Shown: piece after piece, positions 19,552 through 27,768 of the stretch | Layout: each line of letters begins with the position of its first letter | Position numbering within the stretch: the stretch's first letter is position 1 | Source of the DNA: Streptomyces sp. NBC_01717 | GTDB taxonomy: Bacteria; Actinomycetota; Actinomycetes; Streptomycetales; Streptomycetaceae | Assembly: GCF_036248255.1 (NCBI RefSeq) | Contig: NZ_CP109178.1 | Location: 5,766,001 to 5,830,000, forward strand | Length of the DNA: 64,000 nucleotides | Reading direction: 5' to 3' | Program-made: the position numbers and the translations under genes | The notes under the pieces: model-generated | What the model was told of the DNA's origin: nothing | The model's input: only the letters and a program-made list of their open reading frames with translations | Databases searched by the model: none

Positions 19552-20988
19552 ATGGCAACGGCGCCCAGCGTCTCGTACTCGATGACGGTCAGGCTGGAGG
19601 TGCCCGCGAGCGGTACAGCGGTCTCCCAGCTCACCACGGCCGTGGAGTCCTCCGGCGGTTCGGTCACCGGCCTCGATGTGACCGCTTCCGGTCACGAGAA
19701 GCTGCGGATCGACGTCACCATCGCGGCATCCTCCACCGCGCACGCGGACGAGATCGTCGAAGGCCTGCGCGACATCGAAGGTGTCGTGCTGGGCAAGGTC
19801 TCCGACCGTACGTTCCTGATGCACCTCGGCGGCAAGATCGAGATGGCGTCCAAGCACCCCATCCGCAACCGTGACGACCTCTCGATGATCTACACCCCGG
19901 GTGTGGCGCGGGTCTGCATGGCGATTGCCGAGAACCCCGAGGACGCTCGACGTCTCACCATCAAGCGCAACTCCGTCGCAGTTGTGACGGACGGCTCCGC
20001 CGTACTCGGCCTCGGCAACATCGGTCCGATGGCGGCCCTGCCGGTGATGGAGGGCAAGGCGGCCCTCTTCAAGCGGTTCGCCGGCATCGACGCCTGGCCG
20101 ATCTGCCTGGACACCCAGGACACCGACGCGATCGTCGAGATCGTCAAGGCGATCGCCCCCGGCTTCGCGGGCATCAACCTGGAGGACATCTCCGCACCCC
20201 GCTGCTTCGAGATCGAGGCACGGCTGCGCGAGGCCCTCGACATCCCCGTCTTCCACGACGACCAGCACGGCACCGCGATCGTCGTGCTGGCCGCCCTGAC
20301 CAACGCACTGCGCGTGGTGGGCAAGGGAATTGGGGACGTACGCGTCGTCATGTCCGGCGCCGGAGCGGCCGGTACGGCCATCCTGAAGCTGCTCATCGCC
20401 GCGGGCGTCAAGCACACCGTCGTCGCCGACATCCACGGTGTGGTGCACGCGGGTCGCGAGGACCTGGTCTCCGCCGACCCCGACTCGCCGCTGCGCTGGA
20501 TCGCCGACAACACCAACCCGGAGTCGATGACAGGCACGCTCAAGGAGGCCGTCGTCGGCGCCGACGTCTTCATCGGCGTCTCCGCTCCGAACGTGCTGGA
20601 CGGCAACGACGTCGCGGCGATGGCGGACGGCGCGATCGTGTTCGCGCTCGCGAACCCGGACCCCGAGGTGGACCCGGCAATCGCCCGCCAGACCGCGGCA
20701 GTTGTGGCCACCGGGCGCTCCGACTTCCCGAACCAGATCAACAACGTGCTGGTCTTCCCGGGTGTCTTCCGCGGTCTGCTGGACGCTCAGTCCCGCACGG
20801 TCAACACGGAGATGATGCTCGCCGCGGCCGGCGCCCTCGCCGAGACGGTTGCCGAGGACGAGCTGAACCGGAACTACATCATCCCGTCGGTCTTCAACGA
20901 CAAGGTCGCGGGCGCGGTCGCCGGGGCCGTCCGCACGGCCGCGAAGGCCGCTGGAGGCGCTGTGACGGGCTCGGGGAACTCCATGTGA
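19552..20988 (+). CDS. Malic enzyme with N-terminal ACT domain
   Basis: A 478-residue enzyme that oxidatively decarboxylates L-malate to pyruvate and CO2. An ACT regulatory domain occupies about residues 8-85 (SYSMTVRLEVPASGTAVSQL). The catalytic part holds MIYTPGVARVC, NLEDISAPRCFEIE, the metal-site stretch VFHDDQHGTAIV and the dinucleotide loop MSGAGAAGTAIL. The start is ATG 19552 because GAAGGA (19539-19544) lies 7 bases before it; an upstream ATG at 19522 lacks this. The ACT domain suggests allosteric control by a small metabolite. NAD versus NADP use cannot be decided by eye. Confidence 0.94.
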   Translation: MATAPSVSYSMTVRLEVPASGTAVSQLTTAVESSGGSVTGLDVTASGHEKLRIDVTIAASSTAHADEIVEGLRDIEGVVLGKVSDRTFLMHLGGKIEMASKHPIRNRDDLSMIYTPGVARVCMAIAENPEDARRLTIKRNSVAVVTDGSAVLGLGNIGPMAALPVMEGKAALFKRFAGIDAWPICLDTQDTDAIVEIVKAIAPGFAGINLEDISAPRCFEIEARLREALDIPVFHDDQHGTAIVVLAALTNALRVVGKGIGDVRVVMSGAGAAGTAILKLLIAAGVKHTVVADIHGVVHAGREDLVSADPDSPLRWIADNTNPESMTGTLKEAVVGADVFIGVSAPNVLDGNDVAAMADGAIVFALANPDPEVDPAIARQTAAVVATGRSDFPNQINNVLVFPGVFRGLLDAQSRTVNTEMMLAAAGALAETVAEDELNRNYIIPSVFNDKVAGAVAGAVRTAAKAAGGAVTGSGNSM

Positions 20989-21005
20989 AGCCACGGCTTC
21001 CCTTA

Positions 21006-21038
21006 CCCGCCACGGCCCCTGCCGGGGGCTGTGGCGGG
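21006..21038 (+). terminator. Hairpin after the malic enzyme gene
   Basis: A 14-pair stem, CCCGCCACGGCCCC (21006-21019) with GGGGCTGTGGCGGG (21025-21038), one G-T pair, short loop, 18 bases after the stop. Confidence 0.8.
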
Positions 21039-21308
21039 CCGCGGCGCCCCCCACGTAGGCCCGTCCCACGGCGCGTCGCGGGTCGCGGGGCCCCAAACGC
21101 CCCTTTAGGGTGGGCGGGCAGCGAGCCCCGCAGGACCCCGCACCCGCTGTGGACCCGCCGCGGGGCGCTCCAGCATCTGCTGAGGGCCGCTTCAGGGAGT
21201 CGACGGAACGTCACCACGACGAGGCAGTGGCGGCTTTCGTGTGACTCCGGAGGGTGCCGGATTGGCTTTCCCGCCGCAGGTGGGGGCAGGATGCGTATTC
21301 GGGCGCGA

Positions 21309-21326
21309 GGGTCTGACGTCAGACCC
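21309..21326. promoter_or_regulatory. Perfect 18-bp palindrome upstream of hupA
   Basis: GGGTCTGACGTCAGACCC is fully self-complementary with no loop. It lies 84 bases before the hupA start in a 410-base gap (21000-21409) that otherwise holds only the malic enzyme terminator and no open frame I can support. Spacer-free palindromes of this size usually bind a dimeric regulator; which one is unknown. Confidence 0.5.
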
Positions 21327-21409
21327 GGGTCCGGGGACTGTCCGAGGGCCCTGGCAGCATCGGCTTCGATCTCACGCCTCACAGGCAAGAAGAACACGGG
21401 AGTAACAAC

Positions 21410-21691
21410 ATGAACCGCAGTGAGCTGGTGGCCGCCCTGGCCGACCGCGCCGAGGTGACCCGCAAGGACGCCGACGCCGTGCTGGCCGCGCTCGCCGAGA
21501 CCGTCGGTGAGATCGTCGCCAAGGGCGACGAGAAGGTCACCATCCCCGGCTTCCTGACCTTCGAGCGCACCCACCGTGCCGCTCGCACCGCTCGTAACCC
21601 GCAGACCGGCGACCCGATCAACATCCCGGCCGGCTACAGCGTGAAGGTCTCCGCGGGCTCGAAGCTCAAGGAAGCCGCCAAGGGCAAGTAA
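21410..21691 (+). CDS. hupA: HU family nucleoid protein
   Basis: A 93-residue protein: MNRSELVAALADRAEVTRKD opening helix pair, then the beta-arm region with TRNPQTGDPINIPAGYSVKV. It has no Lys/Ala-rich C-terminal extension, so it is the short vegetative HU rather than the long HupS form. HU binds and bends DNA without sequence specificity. ATG 21410 follows GGGAG at 21398-21402. Confidence 0.96.
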   Translation: MNRSELVAALADRAEVTRKDADAVLAALAETVGEIVAKGDEKVTIPGFLTFERTHRAARTARNPQTGDPINIPAGYSVKVSAGSKLKEAAKGK

Positions 21692-21707
21692 GCCCCGTAG
21701 GCACGAC

Positions 21708-21743
21708 GGAGGGCGGTCACCCCGACCAGGGTGACCGCCCTCC
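21708..21743 (+). terminator. Hairpin after hupA
   Basis: A perfect 15-bp stem, GGAGGGCGGTCACCC (21708-21722) with GGGTGACCGCCCTCC (21729-21743), six-base loop, 16 bases after the hupA stop. Confidence 0.88.
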
Positions 21744-21866
21744 GGCGTGTGCAGGCCACAGAATCCGCTGCAAGGGCGCTGTGAGCCTCTGTGAGGCCAC
21801 TGCCGGGCCGTAGCGAGGTTCTGGCGGCGAAAGGCCGTGTGCGCAGGGCTGGCCGGCGAACGAGAA

Positions 21867-21899
21867 GCGGGGGCCCGGGGCAGTGCCCCGAACCCCCGC
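21867..21899 (-). terminator. Hairpin after murA
   Basis: An outer stem GCGGGGG/CCCCCGC and an inner stem CGGGGCA/TGCCCCG broken by a small internal loop, 28 bases beyond the murA stop on the minus strand. It faces the hupA terminator in the convergent gap. Confidence 0.7.
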
Positions 21900-21927
21900 G
21901 TCGGCCCTGGCCGTCGGGCGCCCGCCC

Positions 21928-23268
21928 TCAGACCAGTGACCCGCCGGGCAGCTCCACCTTCGCGCCCAGCTTCTCCAGCTTGTCCATGAAGTTCTCGTAG
22001 CCACGGTTGATCAGGTCGATGCCGTGCACCCGGGACGTGCCCTGCGCCGCCAGCGCGGCGATCAGGTACGAGAACCCGCCGCGCAGGTCCGGGATGACCA
22101 GATCCGCGCCCTGCAGCTTCGTCGGCCCGGACACGACCGCCGAGTGCAGGAAGTTCCGCTGGCCGAAGCGGCAGTCGGAGCCGCCCAGGCACTCGCGGTA
22201 GAGCTGGATGTGAGCCCCCATCTGGTTGAGCGCGGACGTGAAGCCGAGCCGGGACTCGTACACCGTCTCGTGGACGATGGACAGGCCCGCGGCCTGCGTC
22301 AGCGCCACCACCAGCGGCTGCTGCCAGTCGGTCTGGAAGCCGGGGTGCACGTCCGTCTCCAGGGCGATGGCGTTCAGCGCGCCGCCCGGGTGCCAGAAGC
22401 GGATGCCCTCGTCGTCGATCTCGAAGGCGCCGCCGACCCGGCGGAACGTGTTCAGGAACGTCATCATCGAGCGCTGTTGTGCGCCGCGCACGTAGATGTT
22501 GCCCTCGGTCGCCAGCGCCGCGGACGCCCAGGAGGCCGCCTCCAGGCGGTCCGGGATCGCCCGGTGCGTGTAACCGTCGAGCCGGTCGACACCGGTGATC
22601 CGGATCGTCCGGTCGGTGTCCATCGAGATGATCGCGCCCATCTTCTGCAGCACGCAGATGAGGTCCTCGATCTCCGGCTCCACGGCCGCGTTGGACAGCT
22701 CGGTGACACCCTCGGCGAGCACGGCCGTCAGCAGCACCTGCTCGGTGGAGCCCACCGACGGGTACGGCAGCCGGATTTTCGTACCGCGCAGCCGCTGAGG
22801 GGCCTCCAGGTACTGGCCGTCCGCCCGCTTCTCGATCGTCGCGCCGAACTGCCGCAGCACGTCGAAGTGGAAGTCGATCGGCCGTCCGCCGATGTCACAG
22901 CCGCCGAGTCCCGGAATGAACGCGTGGCCCAGCCGGTGAAGCAGCGGACCGCAGAAGAGGATCGGGATGCGCGACGAGCCCGCGTGGGCATCGATGTCGG
23001 CGACGTTCGCGCTCTCGACATGGGTGGGGTCCAGGATCAGCTCACCCGGCTCGTCACCGGGGCGGACCGTCACACCGTGCAGCTGCAGCAGGCCCCGCAC
23101 GACCCGCACATCGCGGATGTCGGGCACATTGCGCAGCCGGCTGGGCCCGCTGCCGAGCAGCGCGGCGACCATCGCCTTCGGCACCAGGTTCTTGGCGCCT
23201 CGGACGCGGATCTCGCCCTCCAGCGGGGTTCCGCCGTGGACAAGCAGGACATCGTCTGTGCCGGTCAT
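21928..23268 (-). CDS. murA: UDP-N-acetylglucosamine 1-carboxyvinyltransferase MurA
   Basis: A 446-residue enzyme that transfers enolpyruvate from PEP to UDP-GlcNAc, the first committed step of peptidoglycan synthesis. The substrate lysine lies in RVRGAKNLVPKAM (Lys26). The catalytic loop reads LGGCDIGGRPIDFH with Cys124, so this copy should be open to fosfomycin, unlike mycobacterial MurA, which has Asp there. Length and the C-terminal LINRGYENFMDKLEKLGA are typical. It is convergent with hupA. Confidence 0.96.
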   Translation of the reverse strand: MTGTDDVLLVHGGTPLEGEIRVRGAKNLVPKAMVAALLGSGPSRLRNVPDIRDVRVVRGLLQLHGVTVRPGDEPGELILDPTHVESANVADIDAHAGSSRIPILFCGPLLHRLGHAFIPGLGGCDIGGRPIDFHFDVLRQFGATIEKRADGQYLEAPQRLRGTKIRLPYPSVGSTEQVLLTAVLAEGVTELSNAAVEPEIEDLICVLQKMGAIISMDTDRTIRITGVDRLDGYTHRAIPDRLEAASWASAALATEGNIYVRGAQQRSMMTFLNTFRRVGGAFEIDDEGIRFWHPGGALNAIALETDVHPGFQTDWQQPLVVALTQAAGLSIVHETVYESRLGFTSALNQMGAHIQLYRECLGGSDCRFGQRNFLHSAVVSGPTKLQGADLVIPDLRGGFSYLIAALAAQGTSRVHGIDLINRGYENFMDKLEKLGAKVELPGGSLV

Positions 23269-23545
23269 GAATCTCGCGTTCCGGAGTGGTCGGGCAGGGG
23301 GCCAACCGAAAGGGTAATGGGCAGGTACCCCCCTTCCATAAGGCTACGGGGGGTGTACGAATGTCATGAATCCGCTATAACACGTTCTGCTGGCCGAGCC
23401 TTGCGGAGGGTCACCATCCACAAGCGCCTCCCGGACCGTGCGCTCTCCGTGCACCCGTGCGCCCTGAGCTGCGCTCCGGCCCCCTTCGGCGCCCGGCGTA
23501 CCACTTGGTCCCCATGGAGGGCGAAGATGCGGGATCATTTCTGCC

Positions 23546-24106
23546 ATGACCGAGGTGTCCTCGCTCACAGGGCGACTGCTCGTGGCCACGCCCGCCCTGG
23601 CGGACCCGAATTTCGACCGGGCGGTGGTGCTGCTCCTCGACCACGACGAGGAGGGCTCGCTCGGCGTGGTCCTGAACCGCCCGACCCCGGTCGGTGTCGG
23701 TGACATCCTCGTGTCCTGGGCCGACCTGACCGCCGAGCCGGACGTCGTCTTCCAGGGCGGCCCCGTCTCGCTCGATTCGGCGCTCGGCGTCGCGGTGATC
23801 CCTGGCGACGAGGGGCCGCTCGGCTGGCGGCGGGTGTACGGGGCGATCGGTCTGGTGGACCTGGAGGCGCCTCCGGAGCTGCTGGCGGCGGCGCTCGGCT
23901 CGCTGCGGATCTTCGCCGGATACGCGGGCTGGGGGCCCGGACAGCTGGAGACCGAGCTGACCGAGGGGGCCTGGTACGTGGTGGAGTCCGAGCCCGGAGA
24001 CGTCTCCTCGCCGCGTCCGGAACAGCTGTGGCGGGCGGTCCTGCGCCGTCAGCGCAGCGAGCTCGCCATGATCGCCACCTATCCGGACGACCCTTCGCTC
24101 AACTGA
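23546..24106 (+). CDS. YqgE/AlgH family protein
   Basis: A 186-residue protein of the UPF0301 family, seen in TGRLLVATPALADPNFDRAVVLLL, EEGSLGVVLNRPTPV and FAGYAGWGPGQLETEL. The biochemical role of the family is not settled. The 277-base gap from murA (23269-23545) should contain both divergent promoters; I see no gene in it. The next gene follows after 29 bases in the same direction. Confidence 0.92.
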   Translation: MTEVSSLTGRLLVATPALADPNFDRAVVLLLDHDEEGSLGVVLNRPTPVGVGDILVSWADLTAEPDVVFQGGPVSLDSALGVAVIPGDEGPLGWRRVYGAIGLVDLEAPPELLAAALGSLRIFAGYAGWGPGQLETELTEGAWYVVESEPGDVSSPRPEQLWRAVLRRQRSELAMIATYPDDPSLN

Positions 24107-24135
24107 AGCCCGGGCCTTTCAGTACCCTGGCTGTT

Positions 24136-24429
24136 ATGAGCACTCTTGAGCCCGAGCGCGGGGCAGGTACGGGGACCCTCGTAGAGCCGACGCCGCAGGT
24201 GTCGAGCGGCGACGGCGACCACGAGCGCTACGCCCATTACGTCCAGAAGGACAAGATCATGGCGAGTGCCCTGGAGGGCACCCCCGTGGTGGCACTGTGC
24301 GGGAAGGTCTGGGTACCGGGGCGTGACCCCAAGAAGTATCCGGTCTGTCCCATGTGCAAGGAGATCTACGAGTCCATGGGCGCCGGTGGCGACAAGGACA
24401 AGGGCAAGGGCGGCAAGGACAAGAAGTAG
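24136..24429 (+). CDS. DUF3039 small protein with cysteine motif
   Basis: A 97-residue protein starting at ATG 24136. The conserved part is HERYAHYVQKDKIMASALEG, then ALCGKVWVPGRDPKKYPVCP and MCKEIYESM. The three cysteines (CG, CPMC) look like a metal site. The tail is Lys/Gly/Asp-rich. It is widespread in actinobacteria with no known function; it probably shares a message with the yqgE-like gene. Confidence 0.88.
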   Translation: MSTLEPERGAGTGTLVEPTPQVSSGDGDHERYAHYVQKDKIMASALEGTPVVALCGKVWVPGRDPKKYPVCPMCKEIYESMGAGGDKDKGKGGKDKK

Positions 24430-24452
24430 TCCGTCCCCGACCGTTCGGGCCG

Positions 24453-24495
24453 AGGCCCCCGGGAGCGCGCTGACGCGTGCTCCCGGGGGCCTTTT
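24453..24495 (+). terminator. Intrinsic terminator after the DUF3039 gene
   Basis: A perfect 14-bp stem AGGCCCCCGGGAGC (24453-24466) with GCTCCCGGGGGCCT (24479-24492), followed by TTT. It also insulates the sugar transporter operon downstream. Confidence 0.88.
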
Positions 24496-24617
24496 CGTAT
24501 GCCCTTTCGTAGGCCCTGGGTTGTTTGCCCGTATCGCTCGGTCACAGATTGGTTGAGACCACTTGTCGGCGTCCGTGACCGCTCCTACTCTCCTGCCAGT
24601 TGTGGAGAACGAAACGC

Positions 24618-24638
24618 GCGTTGCATATGTTGCAACGC
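24618..24638. promoter_or_regulatory. Operator-like inverted repeat before the sugar ABC operon
   Basis: GCGTTGCA-TATGT-TGCAACGC: perfect 8-bp arms around five bases, ending 20 bases before the ATG of the solute-binding protein and thus overlapping the likely promoter or transcription start. The TTGCAA core fits LacI/ROK or GntR-type sugar regulators. No regulator gene is adjacent. Confidence 0.6.
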
Positions 24639-24658
24639 TCAATCGGTAGGGGTTCCGG

Positions 24659-25963
24659 ATGAAGCTTTCCGCCCGAATTGCCGCCCCGGTCGCGGCGCTT
24701 GTGCTGGCCGGCCTGACCGCCACCGCCTGCGCGCCGCAGACCTCCGACACCGGCGCCAAGGGGGACGAAAAGACCGGGACGCTGCGCGTGTGGCTGTTCC
24801 AGGAGGTCGGCAACAAGCCCAAGGAGCAGGTCGTCGACGCGGCGGTGGCCGACTTCGAGAAGACCCACAAGGGTGCGAAGGCGGAGATCGAGTACATCCC
24901 CGTCGACACCCGCGCCCAGCGCATCAAGGCCGCCTTCAACGATCCCAAGAGCGCCCCGGACCTCATCGAGTACGGCAACACGGACACGGCCGGCTACGTC
25001 AAGGACGGTGGACTCGCCGATGTGAGCGAGGAGTTCGCGGCCTGGGACGAGGCCAAGGACACCGACCCGACCGCGAAGCAGTCGGTGACGGTCGGCGGCA
25101 AGGTGTACGGGGCGCCGCTCTTCGTCGGCGTACGCGCGCTGTACTACCGCACCGACATCTTCAAGGACCTGGGCATCGAACCCCCCAAGTCGCAGGCCGA
25201 ACTCATCTCCACCGCCAAGAAGATCCACAAGAAGAAGCCGGAGCTGTACGGCCTCGCCGTCGGTGGCGCGTACACGTACGGCGCGATGCCGTTCATCTGG
25301 GCGAGCGGCGGCGAACTCGCCACCGAGAGCGGTGGTACGTACAAGGCGGCCATCAACAGCGACCGGGCCCGCAAGGGCATCGAGGCGTACACCTCGCTCT
25401 TCGGTGACAGCAACTGCCCGGCCGCCAAGTGCGCCGCTATGGGCGGCAATGCGACGGTCACCGCCTTCGCCTCCGGCAAGGCGGCCATGGCGATCGGCGG
25501 CGACTTCAGCCACGCGGCCGTCGAGGCGGGCTCGGTGAAGGGCAAGTACGCGGTGGTTCCGCTGCCCGGCGCGTCCGAAGGATCGATCGCCCCCGCGTTC
25601 GCGGGCGGGAACAACATCGGCGTACTGAAGAGCAGTTCGCACCGCACTCTCGCCGTGGACCTGATGAAGTCGCTGACCGGCAAGCAGACCCAGGAGAAGC
25701 TGTTCGACGCGATGGGCTTCCTGCCGACGTACACCGATGTGCGGGCCACGGTCGCGCAGAAGGAGCCGTTCGTCGAACCGTTCGTCAAGACGCTGGGCGC
25801 GGGAGCCAAGTTCGTCCCGGCCTCGCCGGGCTGGGGCCAGATCGACTCCTCGCTGATCCTGCCGACGATGTTCCAGGAGATCGTCAGCGGCCGTAAGGAC
25901 GTGGCACAGGCCTCGGACGACGCGGCGAAGAAGATGGACGCGGCGTTCGCCGACGCGGGCTGA
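24659..25963 (+). CDS. Sugar ABC transporter solute-binding lipoprotein
   Basis: A 434-residue extracellular binding protein. It has a lipoprotein signal with a cleavage site at TATAC (Cys24), then a family 1 sugar-binding fold (TLRVWLFQEVGNKPKEQVVD, PKSAPDLIEYGNTDTAGYVK, GVRALYYRTDIFKDLGIEPP). It captures an oligosaccharide at the cell surface for the two permeases that follow. The GH20 hexosaminidase at the operon end suggests N-acetylglucosamine- or chitobiose-type ligands. No ATPase gene is present; the shared MsiK ATPase usually serves such Streptomyces systems. Confidence 0.93.
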   Translation: MKLSARIAAPVAALVLAGLTATACAPQTSDTGAKGDEKTGTLRVWLFQEVGNKPKEQVVDAAVADFEKTHKGAKAEIEYIPVDTRAQRIKAAFNDPKSAPDLIEYGNTDTAGYVKDGGLADVSEEFAAWDEAKDTDPTAKQSVTVGGKVYGAPLFVGVRALYYRTDIFKDLGIEPPKSQAELISTAKKIHKKKPELYGLAVGGAYTYGAMPFIWASGGELATESGGTYKAAINSDRARKGIEAYTSLFGDSNCPAAKCAAMGGNATVTAFASGKAAMAIGGDFSHAAVEAGSVKGKYAVVPLPGASEGSIAPAFAGGNNIGVLKSSSHRTLAVDLMKSLTGKQTQEKLFDAMGFLPTYTDVRATVAQKEPFVEPFVKTLGAGAKFVPASPGWGQIDSSLILPTMFQEIVSGRKDVAQASDDAAKKMDAAFADAG

Positions 25964-25965
25964 CG

Positions 25966-26928
25966 ATGACGGCGAACAGCACGGCGTACAAGGCTCCTGC
26001 GGCGGCCGGGACGGGCAGCACGCCCCGGCGCCGCCTCTCCCGGGGACCGGCTCGCCGCCCCGGCTGGACCCCCTGGCTCTACCTGCTGCCCGCGCTCGTC
26101 CTCCTCGGCGGGCTCCTCCTCTACCCGATCTACCAGCTCGGCCTGATCTCGTTCCTGGAGTACACCCAGGCCCAGGTCAGCGGCGGTGAACCGACCACCT
26201 TCCAGGGGTTCGGGAACTACGCGACGCTCTTCGGCGACAGCCAGTTCTGGCAGGTGCTCCTCGCGACCGTGGTCTTCGCCGCGGCCTGTGTGCTCGCCAC
26301 CCTGCTGGTCGGCTGCGCGCTCGCCGTCCTGCTGACGCGCGTTCGGGCCCTGCCCCGGCTCGCGCTGATGCTGGCGGCGCTCGGCGCCTGGGCGACGCCC
26401 GCGATCACCGGCTCCACCGTCTGGGTGTTCCTTTTCGACCCGGACTTCGGACCGGTCAACAGGGTGCTGGGGCTGGGCGACTTCTCCTGGACGTACGGGC
26501 GCTACAGCGCCTTCGCCCTGGTGCTCCTCGAAGTGCTCTGGTGCTCGTTCCCGTTCGTGATGGTGACGGTGTACGCGGGCATCCGGGCGATCCCCGCCGA
26601 GGTACTGGAGGCGGCCGCGCTGGACGGCGCCTCGCAGTGGCGGATCTGGCGGTCGGTCATGGCGCCGATGCTGCGACCGATCCTCGTCGTCGTCACCATC
26701 CAGTCGATCATCTGGGACTTCAAGGTCTTCACGCAGATCTATGTGATGACGGGCGGCGGCGGCATCGCGGGCCAGAACCTGGTGCTCAACGTGTACGCGT
26801 ACCAGAAGGCGTTCGCGTCCTCGCAGTACAGCCTGGGCTCGGCGATCGGGGTCGTGATGCTGGTGATCCTGCTGGCCGTCACGCTGGTCTATCTGCGCCT
26901 GGTACGGCGCCAGGGGGAGGAACTGTGA
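25966..26928 (+). CDS. Sugar ABC transporter permease, MalF type
   Basis: A 320-residue membrane protein beginning 2 bases after the binding-protein stop. Six membrane segments are visible. The ATPase-contact EAA loop is EVLEAAALDGASQWRIWRSV. The N-terminal 35 residues are basic and cytoplasmic. It forms the channel with the next gene product, with which it overlaps by GTGA. Confidence 0.93.
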   Translation: MTANSTAYKAPAAAGTGSTPRRRLSRGPARRPGWTPWLYLLPALVLLGGLLLYPIYQLGLISFLEYTQAQVSGGEPTTFQGFGNYATLFGDSQFWQVLLATVVFAAACVLATLLVGCALAVLLTRVRALPRLALMLAALGAWATPAITGSTVWVFLFDPDFGPVNRVLGLGDFSWTYGRYSAFALVLLEVLWCSFPFVMVTVYAGIRAIPAEVLEAAALDGASQWRIWRSVMAPMLRPILVVVTIQSIIWDFKVFTQIYVMTGGGGIAGQNLVLNVYAYQKAFASSQYSLGSAIGVVMLVILLAVTLVYLRLVRRQGEEL

Positions 26929-27764
26929 GCGTGCTGCGCATCCGTCGTCCGGGCAGGCTGGCCGCCGAGGCCGCCGCGCTCCTGATCGCCGCCGTGGTCG
27001 CCTTCCCGCTGTACTGGATGGTGCTCTCCGCACTCAAGCCGGCGGGAGAGATCCAGTCCACCGACCCCCGGCCGTGGACGCTGTCGCCGTCCCTGGACTC
27101 CTTCCGCCGGGTCCTCGAACAGCACGATTTCGGCCGCTACTTCCTCAACAGCCTGATCGTCGCCGGCACGGTCGTCGTCGCGTCCGCACTGGTCGCCTTT
27201 CTGGCGGCGACGGCGGTGACCCGCTTCCGCTTCCGGTTCCGCACCACCCTGCTGATCATGTTCCTGATCGCACAGATGGTGCCGGTGGAGGCGCTGACCA
27301 TCCCGCTGTTCTTCCTGATGCGGGACTTCGGCCAGCTCAACACGCTCGGTTCGCTGATCCTGCCGCACCTCGCCTTCTCGCTGCCGTTCGCGATCTGGAT
27401 GCTGCGCGGCTTCGTCAAGGCCGTCCCGGACGCACTGGAGGAGGCCGCCTACATCGACGGCGCGAGCCGCACCCGCTTCCTGTGGCAGATCCTCTTCCCG
27501 CTGGTCCTCCCGGGGCTCGTGGCGACCAGTGTCTTCTCGTTCATCTCGACCTGGAACGACTTCCTGTTCGCCAAGTCCTTCCTCATCAGCGACACCTCGC
27601 AGTCGACGCTTCCGATGGCGCTGCTGGTCTTCTTCAAGCCGGACGAGAACGACTGGGGAGGGATCATGGCAGCCTCGACGGTGATGACCGTCCCCGTTCT
27701 GGTCTTCTTCGTACTCGTACAGCGACGCCTGGTCTCGGGGCTGGGCGGAGCGGTTAAGGACTGA
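26925..27764 (+). CDS. Sugar ABC transporter permease, MalG type
   Basis: A 279-residue protein starting at GTG 26925, which overlaps the stop of the first permease. It has six membrane segments and the EAA motif ALEEAAYIDGASRTRFLWQI. The WNDFLFAKSFL stretch is typical of MalG-like subunits. It heterodimerises with the MalF-type subunit. The hexosaminidase gene follows after 4 bases. Confidence 0.93.
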   Translation: MSVLRIRRPGRLAAEAAALLIAAVVAFPLYWMVLSALKPAGEIQSTDPRPWTLSPSLDSFRRVLEQHDFGRYFLNSLIVAGTVVVASALVAFLAATAVTRFRFRFRTTLLIMFLIAQMVPVEALTIPLFFLMRDFGQLNTLGSLILPHLAFSLPFAIWMLRGFVKAVPDALEEAAYIDGASRTRFLWQILFPLVLPGLVATSVFSFISTWNDFLFAKSFLISDTSQSTLPMALLVFFKPDENDWGGIMAASTVMTVPVLVFFVLVQRRLVSGLGGAVKD

Positions 27765-27768
27765 CGTC

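Noticed and set aside
22880..22910. MurA active-site change giving fosfomycin resistance
   Set aside because: The loop reads GGCDIGGRP, so the catalytic cysteine is present.
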